A stretch of DNA of 23,430 bases. It comes from Protostelium mycophagum (Eukaryota; Evosea; Variosea; Protosteliida; Protosteliaceae). Below the pieces are notes generated by a model that ran no database searches, was not told the DNA's origin, and saw only the letters and a program-made list of their open reading frames with translations. Below are positions 11,407 to 21,219 of this stretch, in pieces (position 1 is the first letter of the stretch; each line of letters begins with the position of its first letter). A program made the position numbers and the translations under genes. The stretch lies in NCBI GenBank assembly GCA_002081555.1, contig MZNV01001901.1:1-23430 (forward strand), in the 5' to 3' direction.

Positions 11407-11721
11407 AATAAATGAACTGAGAGAATGGGAAGTCAACTTACTTCGCGCACCCAATCCATTATCAAAGATCGTCTGAGTGATCCCCATGTCCATCGCAACA
11501 AGTGAAACTCTCCGATATCTCCGCCATCAAAAAACTACCAAGATCGCTAAAGGGGCGTTCAGAAGAGCGAACTTGTCTGATTGAATTGGACGTCAGGAAT
11601 GCGACACCAGCGCTCTTGGTGGTTTCGCAGTGGCGGAGAAACCGGAAAGTTCACCACGCTACAACGCGACAATCATTCGACGATTTCACGGCATTATCTT
11701 GGTTTTCTGCTGATCTAGCTT
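11407..11721. other. 3' flank of kinase B; no supported gene
   Basis: Apart from the AATAAA right after the kinase B stop, no gene can be supported. At 11610-11642 lies one copy of a roughly 32-base dispersed repeat whose other copy is on the opposite strand at 21359-21390. Short frames on both strands are open but not family-like. Confidence 0.55.
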
Positions 11722-11964
11722 TTACTTTCTAACATTGACACTCAGCTGCATGTCAGTAGGGAAATATGGATCCTCTACAACAACGCCCATATTTTCACCG
11801 AAGAGAACTGCGGTTTTATGAGATTTTAAATTTTCGCCGGATAATTATCTGTTCAGAAAGATCGTCATCTACAAATGATTCGCTGTAACAACCGTGATTG
11901 TACCGGTTCGTAATCCCCACTAGTTACATGAAAAGCAATTTACCGTTTTCTTGAAAGTGCTACT

Positions 11965-12284
11965 GCGATGTCAGTAACTTCGAGAAATGTGTGTTCCACC
12001 TCTGTACAATCTACTCAGTTTCAAATCATAATTTAACTGCACCGTTCGAGACACCCTAAACCTCATGGCCATCCAAGTTACAAGTCTCTCAACTGGAGAG
12101 GTGATCATCCCAATTTGATGCAATGCGATGTCAGTAACTTCGAGAAATGTATGTTCCACCTCTGTACAATCTACTCAGTTTCAAATCATAATTTAACTGC
12201 ACCGTTCGAGACACCCTAAACCTAATGGCCATCCAAGTTACAAGTCTCTCAACTGGAGAGGTGATCGTCCCAATTTGATGCAAC
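11965..12284 (-). repeat. 160-bp tandem duplication (two copies)
   Basis: Copies at 11965-12124 and 12125-12284 both run from gcgatgtcagtaacttcg to ccaatttgatgcaa, with only a few substitutions (gtgtgttcc against atgtgttcc-type changes, cctcatgg against cctaatgg, gatcatcc against gatcgtcc). The length is not a multiple of three, so reading frames shift between copies. Confidence 0.92.
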
Positions 12285-12551
12285 CTGACTCTTTGTAGTC
12301 CTTCTCTGTAGAAGCGTCGAATGTCCAAGGTGTAAAGGACCAGGTCCTCGCCCTGAAAGGTATTCCACTGAAACTGCACCGTTCGAGACACCCTAAACCT
12401 CATGGCCATCCAAGTTACAAGTCTCTCAACTGGAGAGGTGATCATCCCAATTTGATGCAACCTGACTCTTTTGTAGTCCTTCTCTGTAGAAGCGTCGAAT
12501 GTCCAAGGTGTAAAGGACCAGGTCCTCGCCCTGAAAGGTATTCCACTGAAC
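12285..12551 (-). repeat. 177-bp tandem duplication (one full and one partial copy)
   Basis: The segment starting cctgactcttt is present at about 12284-12460 and again from 12461 to about 12551, where homology stops after ggtattccactgaa. The first copy ends in the same block (gcaccgttcgagacacccta to tttgatgcaa) that closes each 160-bp unit, so that block occurs three times in all. One copy has an extra T (ctttttg-type run), which is a frameshift in coding terms. Confidence 0.88.
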
Positions 12552-12877
12552 CACCAGACCATCACGTTGAATGGGCGGGTCTTGGGTGATGACACAGAGG
12601 TGACAGATAGAAGCAGTGTACAACTCTCTCTCGAATTGCAAGGAGGATGTGGGTGCAAGCTGTGTTGCTGCGGTTGCAAATGCAACCTCATTTGATACAT
12701 GTACCATTAATTAAGAGATGACTATTTCACTTCCATCGCATGAGTTTTGAAGAGCCTGCTCTTCGTCCTTGAGATTTTTCGGCTGTCAATTTTATTTTTT
12801 GGCGGGATTGTCGCACATTCGCGGCCTGCCTTTCCATTCGCGACCATTTTTCCCAAAAACCAGGGTTCCGATTTGAG

Positions 12878-13416
12878 ATGAGCAGCATTTCAAGCAAGAG
12901 GCTGGTATCCTCTATTTGCCATATATTGTGAGAAAGGATGTTTTCGCTTTATATACTTAGACATCATAGGGGTTCTACATTAATTGGAGGACTCATTATA
13001 ACGAGCTTCTTCTCAGTAGAAAAAGTCATCTATCCCAGCTGGCTTTTACCATTCAGTGTGCTTCTCACAATGGTTTGTAGATCACTTTTTGGAGTCTTAA
13101 TTGGTGCAGATTTCCGGGGCTGTTATCGTATTTCAGATCAATCCGAGAGAGTTGATGGGACCAAAAAGAGGTCCATGGATGACCACGATGTACATCAAGA
13201 GTATTGCCTTCCTTGTGTTGCCTCTATTCTTAATCATATTATTCGGCCGTGATTCGCAAGAGCTGATCACTTACAATCTCTTTATGTTATTCATCACGAT
13301 AGCCTTGGGCTCTGTTGCTCGGTATTGGAGAGAAGCGTCGACCTCAAAACGTAAGACCTACAACAATCTTCAATCATCATTGATTTACAACCCAAATAGA
13401 TATTGAGCACTTGTAG
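12878..13416 (+). CDS. Small multi-pass membrane protein, unknown function
   Basis: Exons 12878-12927, 12961-13072, 13110-13350 and 13400-13416 join in frame to 139 residues. The start ATG at 12878 gives MSSISSKRLVSSICHI and splices over a 33-nt intron into HHRGSTLIGGLIITSFF. About four hydrophobic helices follow: STLIGGLIITSFF, WLLPFSVLLTMISGAVIVF, SIAFLVLPLFLIILF and YNLFMLFITIALGSVA. Between them are a basic loop (PRELMGPKRGPW) and a short hydrophilic tail. Continuity of the second helix across the 13073-13109 intron supports that splice. An alternative start is the ATG at 12938 if the first intron is retained. I do not recognise the family. It lies upstream of the ATPase gene in the same direction. 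Confidence 0.62.
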
Positions 13417-13952
13417 ATATCATAGTATTGGCGGATGCCTGAGATTTAGATAGATCAAATGACAGAGACATCATTTTCCACTTTGGTGATTGGAGTATGA
13501 CCAGGCACCATATCTGCTTTCGCTTGAATACATTATTGGGAGTACGGTGAATCTCATCTCTCATTTTGCATCGTTCACGAATTCAAACATTATGATGAAA
13601 TCAAAAACAAAACACATTATGTCTGTGTGCAGGTAGAATATCCGAGTACATGCCCAAAAATTCGGCAGTCTTGCTTTGGCTCATTAAAGAAAAAAAGCAA
13701 TACGAAGACAATACTATACAGTAGTATTATTATTGAAGCAGTGATATCCTACATGCTCTTTACCGTCTACATTCATTTTTCCACCTTCTTTCGAGCTGTT
13801 TCGGCCTTCCTGATATTTTGATTTTTAGATGGCACCGGTATCTGTTAGAATTTTCTGAATTTAATTCTGCCGCCAACAGTTCACGGTTCATACCGCAGCT
13901 AACTACGGTTAGATTACCGCGCGACGAATTGTACAATTCTTTCTAAAAATAA
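13417..13952. other. Spacer upstream of the ATPase gene; probable promoter
   Basis: No gene is supported here; a 64-codon plus-strand frame near 13627-13821 has no homologous look. A perfect 14-base palindrome, GAATTGTACAATTC, lies at 13926-13939, just before the A-rich stretch taaaaataaatg and the proposed first codon of the pump. These may be promoter elements. Confidence 0.45.
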
Positions 13953-16900
13953 ATGATAATTTCTCATCGGACTGACCGTTTCCGTCCTTACCGCGCCACT
14001 CACGTCTCGTTACCGGTACTTCAACCCTCAAGATTCACTTGACGCAGACGTGGAAAATGGAGACCAAAGAGGCTTCATAGACAGACACCTCCATCCTGAC
14101 CCAGACGCTCCACGCATAAGGGATAGAATAAAAGAACACCTGCCCCATTTTCATCACGACGATGAAGACGATCATCCAAACACCATTTTTCATACTCAGG
14201 TACAGTCCCAGCAAGAGCCACATTTATTACTGGGCTAAAGACTACTTAGGACTATCATGACATTGTGACTGAGCAGCAGACATCCATGGAAAAGGGGCTG
14301 AGCTCTTCTGAGGCCAAAAATCGCCTCACCAAGTACGTACATCATCTTTTATTGTTTTATCATGACACGATGCAGGTATGGAGACAATGTGGTGGCTAAG
14401 GACGAAGAGAGCATGGCGTGGAAAGTGTTCAAGATGTTCATCGGCCAAATCTTCGACTTTATGGTCCTCCTTCTGATCGCCTCTGCTTGTGCTTCTGTTG
14501 CATTCGGCGATTGGATCCAAGCTGGTGGGATTTTTCAGCTATATTTTATTTCCACTTGGTTCAGAGGAACAAAATGTAGAGGTCATGGTGTCATGGATTC
14601 GCCGGGCCTCAATTCCCTGTGAAAGCCAAGACACAAGCTGTTCATGTAGCCCATACTTACATGATGAAGGTACCCTCTTCGCTGTGGTCGTCATGAACGT
14701 CTCCATCGGGTTCGTTCAACAATGGAAGGCAGAGAAGGCCCTCCAATCACTCAAATCATTCAACACTCCCTCCTCCAATGTCATCCGCGATGGAAAGAGC
14801 ATGACCATAAAGTCCGCTGAGGTGCGGTTGTCTCGTTGTAGATCGTGAATTAGCCACTGAAATTTCACAGATTGTTCCAGGAGATGTGGTCCTTTTGGAA
14901 GAAGGAAGTCAGATACCTGCCGACCTCCGTCTATTCGATGTGGTCAACATGCAAGGTGAGATTTCTCCGAAATTTCCTCTCTCCGGTCGACCGGAGTTCA
15001 TAGTGTCAAAATGACATCCCGGAACTTTTGCTGAAATGTCGCAGTGATGGAGGCCCTGTTGACTGGAGAATCTACACCTGTCGAGAAGACATCAAGAACT
15101 CTCAATGATGAGGACGCCAACCGCCACTCTGAAGGAGAGAAGAAAGATGTAGAGCACATGAGTATCGCTGATCGTCGCAACATGGGATACATGTCTACTC
15201 TTGTCATCAGAGGTGAATTCTCCACCAAGTCTCATGAACCCTTCGGAATTTTCATTGAAATTTCATAGGTAGAGGAAAGGGAATTGTAGTGTCGACAGGG
15301 ACGTCGACAGAGGTCGGAAAGATCTCATCTACACTCACCAAAATGCAAAAGAAGAGTTCAGAGAACAACACCGCACTGCAGAAGCGCATAAGCAGGCTCG
15401 GAATGGTGCTTGTCGTAATCAGGTAACAACATGACGGTTTCATTCAATTAAAAACCAACCCATATTTCATTGTTGCAGCGAAGCTGCGGCGGTTTGTTTT
15501 ACCGTGAACTCGCGTTAAACTACCGCAAAATTTCACGTCAAGGCGAGGCCGGACTCGGTCCTGTAAAGTGGAATGTTGTGGCAGATAGGATGACATTAAA
15601 TCTTCTGCAGCATATTTCTCTGTGCACTTGTAGTGGGAATCGCACTTTTAAGAGAGCACCTGGACGGTCATGAAATCACATATGGTGTGAGTACCTTGAA
15701 TTTTCCAGTAAATTTCTGAGAATTTTTAGGTCGTGAAAAAGTGGCTTAAGGTGGGGGTCAGTTTGGCCGTTTCCGTCATCCCCGAAGGTAAGATATCTTA
15801 AAACATCTCACGACATCTGCAACTGATATCACAATTTTCACTCACGATATGTCAGGTCTGGTCGCCGTGGTTACCGTCACCTTCGCACTTGGTGTCACCC
15901 GCATGGCCAAACGTAACGCCATCGTACGTAAATTGTCCGCCGTGGAGACACTCGGTTCCATTACCGTGATCTGTGCCGATAAGACAGGTACCCTTACCGA
16001 GGGAAAGATGAAGGCAGAGGAGATGTTTGTGGGAGGAAAGAAATACAACATCACCGGTAGCGGATACAACCCCTCTGGAACGTGAGTGAAATTTCGAAGA
16101 AATCTCGGTGAAACGCTGATGGTCTCAATGTTTTGAGCCACAGACGAACATTCGCAAAGGGTCGTAGTACGTCCGTCTACAACTAGAAGTCCCCTTGAGG
16201 CTTTCTACCTACGCAAAGATGCATTTTATTATATTGTTTTCGTGATATTTTTGGTGATTTGCGGCAACACCACAACAATAAAAATACACTTTCACTCGAC
16301 GCTAAACCTCCCAGCATCCAATGCGAAGGAGCCGATGTGCGCGCAGAGGAAATGCCCCAAGCCTTGAAGAAATTGATCATGGTCGGCGCACTCTGCAACA
16401 ACGGTGAGCTGAAGGAGCCAGATTTCGGCCAAGAGGGATCCCGAACAAATCTAAACAAGAGCATGAGCAGAAGCATGAGCAGGTCTATCAACCGTGACGC
16501 GTGAGTGACTTATTCCTATCTTTGTGCCAAGTCACTGCGTTGCTGACCGCGACCCGCGGTAACTGACGTGAAATTAACGTGACGCGTGTTTGCATTGCCT
16601 TGATTGCGAAACTTTCTTGAGATTTCTTCGAATTTTTGGATTTTTAATCGAATGAAACTGAACCGTTGTAGAAGCACAGAACAGACACCCTTGTTGAGAA
16701 GAACTGTCGACAACAAGAAGGAGCCAAAGAGGGCACCCAGCCGCAGTGATCGCGAATGGAAGGGTGTCGGTGACCCGACCGAAGTCGCACTGGAGGTACG
16801 TGAACGTGGTGTCACGGTAAGTAACGAGAACAGGTTGCGGCAAGAAAGGTGAATTTGGGCAAGGACGTTTGGATCGAGAAAGAGTGTGAGTAGTTTTATT

Positions 16901-19373
16901 GCTGTGAAACCCAGCCAGTTTCATTCAGATGAAATGCTGCTTCAAAATTTTCAAGGAATTTTCAAACATTTTCTGGCACAAAAACCCATCTACAACGAGA
17001 CTTATTCCTGCAGCCCTTTCCTTCATCACAGAGGTCCCTTTCGACTCTGACCGCAGCCGTATGACCGTCGTTTTCAAGAGCGAAGGCGATAACGAAGGCG
17101 TGATGGGCGAGCACAACTACCTCGTCGTCTCGAAGGGTCAGTTTGAAATTCGAATATCGTGTTTTGGCGGGAAACTGAAAAAAGCAGGAGCCAGTTCTGC
17201 ACTTTTGAGCAGATGCAACAAGATGGTAGATGCTGAGGGCAAAGAGATTGACAAGTGGGTCTCTATCAATTGTTGAATTGTACCAAATCGGTTTTGTTTT
17301 GCGGCTTTGTCTCGAGAAAGACAATTCATTATGGTTTTTCCGAAAATACACTTTGATAACACTTTTATTGTTGTGTATGTTGCGCAATTCGTGTGAATTG
17401 TGCTGCAATGTTATTTGTTATGGGTTTAGACAGAGCTGGCATTTCAACTTGAAATTTGCAGAAATTTAACGGAAATATCAGGACCCCCAGTATGATGGAA
17501 GAGCTCGAAAAGCAAGGAGAGAAGATGGCCGAGAAGGGTGATGAGAATCCTCCTATTCTCCGAAATTTCACTGAAATTTCCAGGATTACGTGTGTTGGCA
17601 ATGGCGTACAAGACCGTGGATGATGTACCAAAGAAAAAAAATGTCGAAGAATCTGACGAGGACGAAAAATTACGCATTCACGGTACATTCTATTTTTGAA
17701 AATGTCATTTATCCTGAATTTTCTTCGAATTTTCATTGAAATTTCACAGACGATATCGAGAGCAACCTCGTGCTTGTGGGTCTCGTGGGAATCTTAGATC
17801 CTCCCAGGGATGAAGTCAAATACGCCATCGGAAAGTGCAGAGAGGCCGGTATTGGCATGTGTATGATTACCGGAGACCACAAGACTACCGCGTTTGGTAT
17901 TGCTGCCAGTCTCGGGATCATCGAAAAGCACAGAAAGGATTTGGTTTTGGAAGGTTCGTTGTAGATGAATATTCCTTTCTTTTTTATCCGAATCTTGGTA
18001 AATCATTTCTTGCATGATTTGACGATCTACAACGTTGTTTTTTGACGGAAGATTAGGATTCCAAATTGATAGGATGAGTACATCAGAGATGGCACATCTC
18101 GAGCCTTTCCCCGTGGTATTTGCCAGAGTTTCACCGGAAAACAAACTCAAAATCATCAAAGTCCTCAGACGCAGAGGAGAGGTGAAATCTCCCGGAAGTT
18201 TCAGGTCATCAAGACTGACATGTGACAGGTGACTGCCATGACAGGTGACGGAGTCAACGATGCGCCTGCCATCCGCTTCGCAGATGCTGGAATTTCTATG
18301 GGAAAGACAGGAACTGAATTAACCAAAGAGTCCTCTGACATCATTTTGACAGACGACAATTTGAATTCCATTGTTCCCGCCATCGAAGAAGGTGAGATAT
18401 CATGAAAATCGAGTACGACTTGTCACTCTCTTCGAGATTTCATCACGTGATGAAGATTCTGAGAAATTTCCAGGAAGAAGAACATTCGACAACATTCAGA
18501 AGTTTATATTCTACCTGTTGTCTTGTAACTCCGCGGAGATCTATGTCATGCTTCTCTCCGTCATTGCTGGTTCGCCTGTTCCTTTCACCCCCATTGTGAG
18601 TACAAGCGGTGAATTGTAGTTGGCGTTGTAGATGAAGCGGCTGTTGTGAAGTGACATTACGTAAATTTAGTATTGATGTATAAAGATGATTCTGTGGGCC
18701 AACGTTATTCTGGACATCCCCCCCGCTATGGCCCTTGGGATTGACCCCCCAGCCCGCGACGTTCTACAACGCCCACCCAGAGATCCCAAGCGTGGAATCT
18801 TCCCCACCTGGAGAGCTTACGTTACCGTGCTGTCTCACGGTAAGAGTTTTCGGAAAATTCGATGACAATTCTGAGAAAGTTCAGGTGCTTCTATGGCCGG
18901 ACTTTCACTCGGAGTTTACTTCCTCGCGAGAGATGTACTCAACTATCACCCCGAGACCAGTCCAGAGGTAACTACACCGTTGTAGATACAGTGCCCTGAC
19001 GACTTTTAGGAAACAGATCAGTGCAAGTCTATGGCATTCATGACTCTCGGAATGATCCAGCTGGTACACTCTTTCATTGCAAGACAACCCACCGCTTGGA
19101 TCTGGACCTCAAAATTCTGGTGAGATATCTCACGATGACGTCATGTCGATGATACTGATGACGTCATAGGACCCCCGTGAACTGGTGGTTGGTGGGAGGA
19201 GTGATTAGCTCCATGGCTCTCTTGGTGGCAGGAGATTACGTTCCCGTAGTCCACGAGAAACTGCAACAGATCCCCCTATCTGTGAGTTTTCATCGAGATT
19301 TCCGTACGATAGGTCATTCTACACCTCATTTTTGCAGAAGATAAGGAGAAGAGCAAACACGAAGAGAAGATGA
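13953..19373 (+). CDS. P-type cation-transporting ATPase, type II, ENA (IID)-like
   Basis: An ATP-driven membrane cation pump; ENA members export Na+ or K+. About 27 exons fit GT-AG rules and frame, among them 14250-14332, 14376-14524, 14670-14821, 15045-15212, 15611-15686, 15856-16081, 17750-17953, 18229-18391, 18686-18839 and 19338-19373. About 1047 residues result if translation starts at 13953 (exon 13953-13977 spliced to 14048-14199). That start is uncertain because the main frame has no ATG of its own. Motifs: DWIQAG near M2; actuator TGES at 222-225; PEGL at 366-369 in M4; phosphorylation site DKTGT with Asp409; DPPR at 695-698; MITGDH at about 717; hinge TGDGVND at 793-799. The C-terminal PPAMALG and [11 protein letters not shown] segments favour ENA over SERCA, although PEGL is SERCA-like. 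An N-terminal His/Asp-rich stretch ([12 protein letters not shown]) may bind metal. AATAAA lies at 19395-19400. Confidence 0.85.
14956..15044 (+). other. ATPase intron with terminal inverted repeats and a central 16-bp palindrome
   Basis: This intron begins GTGAGATTTCTCCGAAA and ends GGAACTTTTGCTGAAATGTC before GCAG. The reverse complement of its end matches its beginning at about 16 of 22 positions. Near the middle, CTCCGGTCGACCGGAG (14981-14996) is a perfect palindrome. The architecture resembles a miniature inverted-repeat element that supplies its own splice sites. Confidence 0.7.
17954..18056 (+). other. ATPase intron with a 10-bp inverted repeat CGTTGTAGAT / ATCTACAACG
   Basis: CGTTGTAGAT at 17957-17966, directly after the donor, is matched perfectly by ATCTACAACG at 18025-18034. 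The two could form a stem that brings the intron ends together. The same octamer core recurs in at least six other introns of this locus. Confidence 0.8.
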
Positions 19374-20070
19374 AAATCACCATCAAATTTGAAAAATAAA
19401 CTTACAATCACGCGAGATGGTGCTGTATGATTTCATCCCACAGCATCAAGTGGTACTGCTCAGTAGAACTGCACATCGAAACAAATAATACTCCTGACCA
19501 AGAGAGGTAGATACGCAGAGGGTGGCTTTGATCCATTTTGTTCATTGTTTGAGAGTAGCTCTCCTGCATTTCTTAATTTGTACAAATCGGGAGGGTGATG
19601 GGCAAAGAGGATGTACAATGATACACTTGTGGTGAGAACGCCAGGGTCTATTAATCGTCAGCAGAATAGACTCTACATAGACCAAGAAAAAATATAATGA
19701 AGTGCCGCTGGTCATTTTATTTTCCTTTATTGAAATACGGCTGAGAATGCTCCGAAGGCGCTTCTTGTACAACGGTAGTTTACACGACAGAGACAACAAA
19801 GACCAAGAGAAAATTAGAAGTACAACATCGATGTTGATAAGGTAAGCCCCGATATTGAGATATTTGAAAAGGATTTCTATTTACAACGCAAGTCATCTCG
19901 AGAAACATTAGATCGTGCAACATCAGGTAATATTAAGATATTTAAAAGCATGTATATTTACCAACACAACTCACCAAGAATATTCTGCACTTACGCAACT
20001 TACAGAAAACTTGCCCGCGAAACACTCTTGAATTGGACTGTTAGGAATGAACAATGGCTGCAAATTATAT
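19374..20070. other. Spacer between convergent ATPase and hydrophilic protein; no firm gene
   Basis: The poly(A) signal of the ATPase gene is at 19395-19400. A minus-strand frame at about 19542-19799 contains a hydrophobic run (TSGTSLYFFLVYVESILLTI) and could be part of a small membrane protein, but I find no support for its splice sites or family. The rest is AT-rich and featureless to me. Confidence 0.5.
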
Positions 20071-21219
20071 TTATATAATTCTCTTCTCCAAAGGGGGAAA
20101 GGCCTTCTCTTCCACCATCACAGGTCCTGGCATGAAGAGTCCGGTCGTGTTGACGCTTCCTGTTGTGGTGACATGTCCCAACTCCTTGACTGGTAATTCG
20201 CTTCGGACAACGACTGCTGCTTCAACGATCTTCTCGTAAATTGGGAGAGTCTGTTGATTGTTAACTATAAATAGATATCTTTCGATGTTTCACCTGTTGG
20301 ATGAGAGTTGGTTGGATGACGTCACGTTCTAAAACAGGTTGGATCTCCTCGATTACAACCTTTTTGATCATCTAACGGACCCATCAGCACGAGAAGTAAA
20401 TAAAATTGTGTTCTGACCTCGTTCACGATGGGCTCATTGATCTGTGTCGTCTTCTCGATAGCAGTGACCTCCACTGAAGGTAAGATGACATTCTCTGGGA
20501 TGGGCTCGCTGTGATCCATGAGAATGACGGTTAAGATCGCCGTCTCATACCTTCTCTCGACGATGGGGGCGCGAATCTCTGGTGCGAGCTCGCGTTGTTC
20601 GACCAAAGTGGGCTTGATCTCTGTCTCGTGGAGTTGTTGTGTGATCTGCTTCACTTCTAACTGTTCTCTCTCGCGGTGAATGATGGGTTGAATCTACGCA
20701 CTGTGAGATGTACAGAAGCGAAATTGAAGAATCTGTTGGGCCTTAAGAAAATGTGAAATCAATTACCTCCTCCTTCTCAACGGGATGGATGTGCTCGTGA
20801 ACAACAACTGGCTATTTCTCGTTAGAGTTTTTGTGACACCTCTTTCATCTTCTCACCTTCTCGCTCCTCTCGAAGTTGACGGCCTCGCGAGTCACAGTAA
20901 TGTCCTTTTCAAGGACTTCTGTGACTGGTGCAGCTGTTTGGAGAACAGGTTGTTGAGTCAATATCTCTTCGTTTCTCTGGATGATATAAGACATACTTTC
21001 AGAAAAGACACTCACCTCTTTGCGAACGACGAGATCTTCAGCAGGGATGGCGACAGCAGGAGCTGCGGTGTATGCAGGAGCTGCAGTGTGTGTAGGGGCT
21101 ACATGATAACCATGAGCTGCATTGACGGTGGTTGGCGGTGCGTATTGGATGTCCTCGCGACTGTGACGGCGAGGTCTGTGTTCGTGAATGGCGTTCTTGA
21201 TCTTCTCTACGAATGGCAT
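20071..21219 (-). CDS. Hydrophilic repetitive protein, unknown function
   Basis: Seven exons (21219-21016, 20976-20857, 20811-20767, 20693-20551, 20508-20418, 20371-20294, 20250-20071) join in frame to 286 residues. The N-terminus MPFVEKIKNAIHEHRPRRH is basic and is followed by an Ala/Pro/Thr stretch (HTAAPAYTAAPAVAIPAEDL). The body is strongly charged and repetitive. A loose unit of the form EEIQPxxxREREQxEV recurs, as in KEEIQPIIHREREQLEVKQ, ETEIKPTLVEQRELAPEI and EEIQPVLERDVIQPTL. There is no signal peptide and no membrane helix. The unit VVHEHIHPVEKEEIQPIIHR resembles uncharacterised repetitive proteins I recall from fungi, but I cannot name a family. A structural or stress-related cytosolic role is only a guess. 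The gene model is firm because all six introns have clean borders and keep frame. Confidence 0.7.

Larger units (their letters stand above)
11722..12707 (-). pseudogene. Hypothetical minus-strand gene disrupted by tandem duplication
   Basis: I do not recognise this gene. On the minus strand, an ATG at 12705-12707 opens a protein-like stretch running through LVVQWNTFQGEDL and LYTLDIRRFYREGLQ. It then enters a domain read as RVRLHQIGMITSPVERL and VTWMAMRFRVSRT. The frame breaks because one copy has AAAA where its duplicate has AAA (near 12470 against 12292). Further on come the segments CTEVEHTFLEVTDIA and, at 11807-11722, VLFGENMGVVVEDPYFPTD ending in TAA. The middle is repeated by two nested tandem duplications, so a single intact exon chain cannot be drawn. 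It is either a recently broken gene or a gene with duplicated exons whose splicing I cannot resolve. Confidence 0.35.

Noticed and set aside
11651-11725. Extension of the hypothetical minus-strand gene by a 19-base intron to a stop at 11651
   Set aside because: Nineteen bases is too short for a spliceosomal intron here (others are 30 or more); the unspliced frame ends sensibly at TAA 11722-11724.
13627-13821. 64-codon plus-strand frame
   Set aside because: No splice partner, no clear start context beyond an ATG-like codon, and no domain; treated as spacer.
15479-15540. Possible extra ATPase exon after ttgttgcag at 15470-15478
   Set aside because: It reads SEAAAVCF and then hits TAA, whereas splicing 15422 to 15611 gives a continuous membrane helix ([15 protein letters not shown]).
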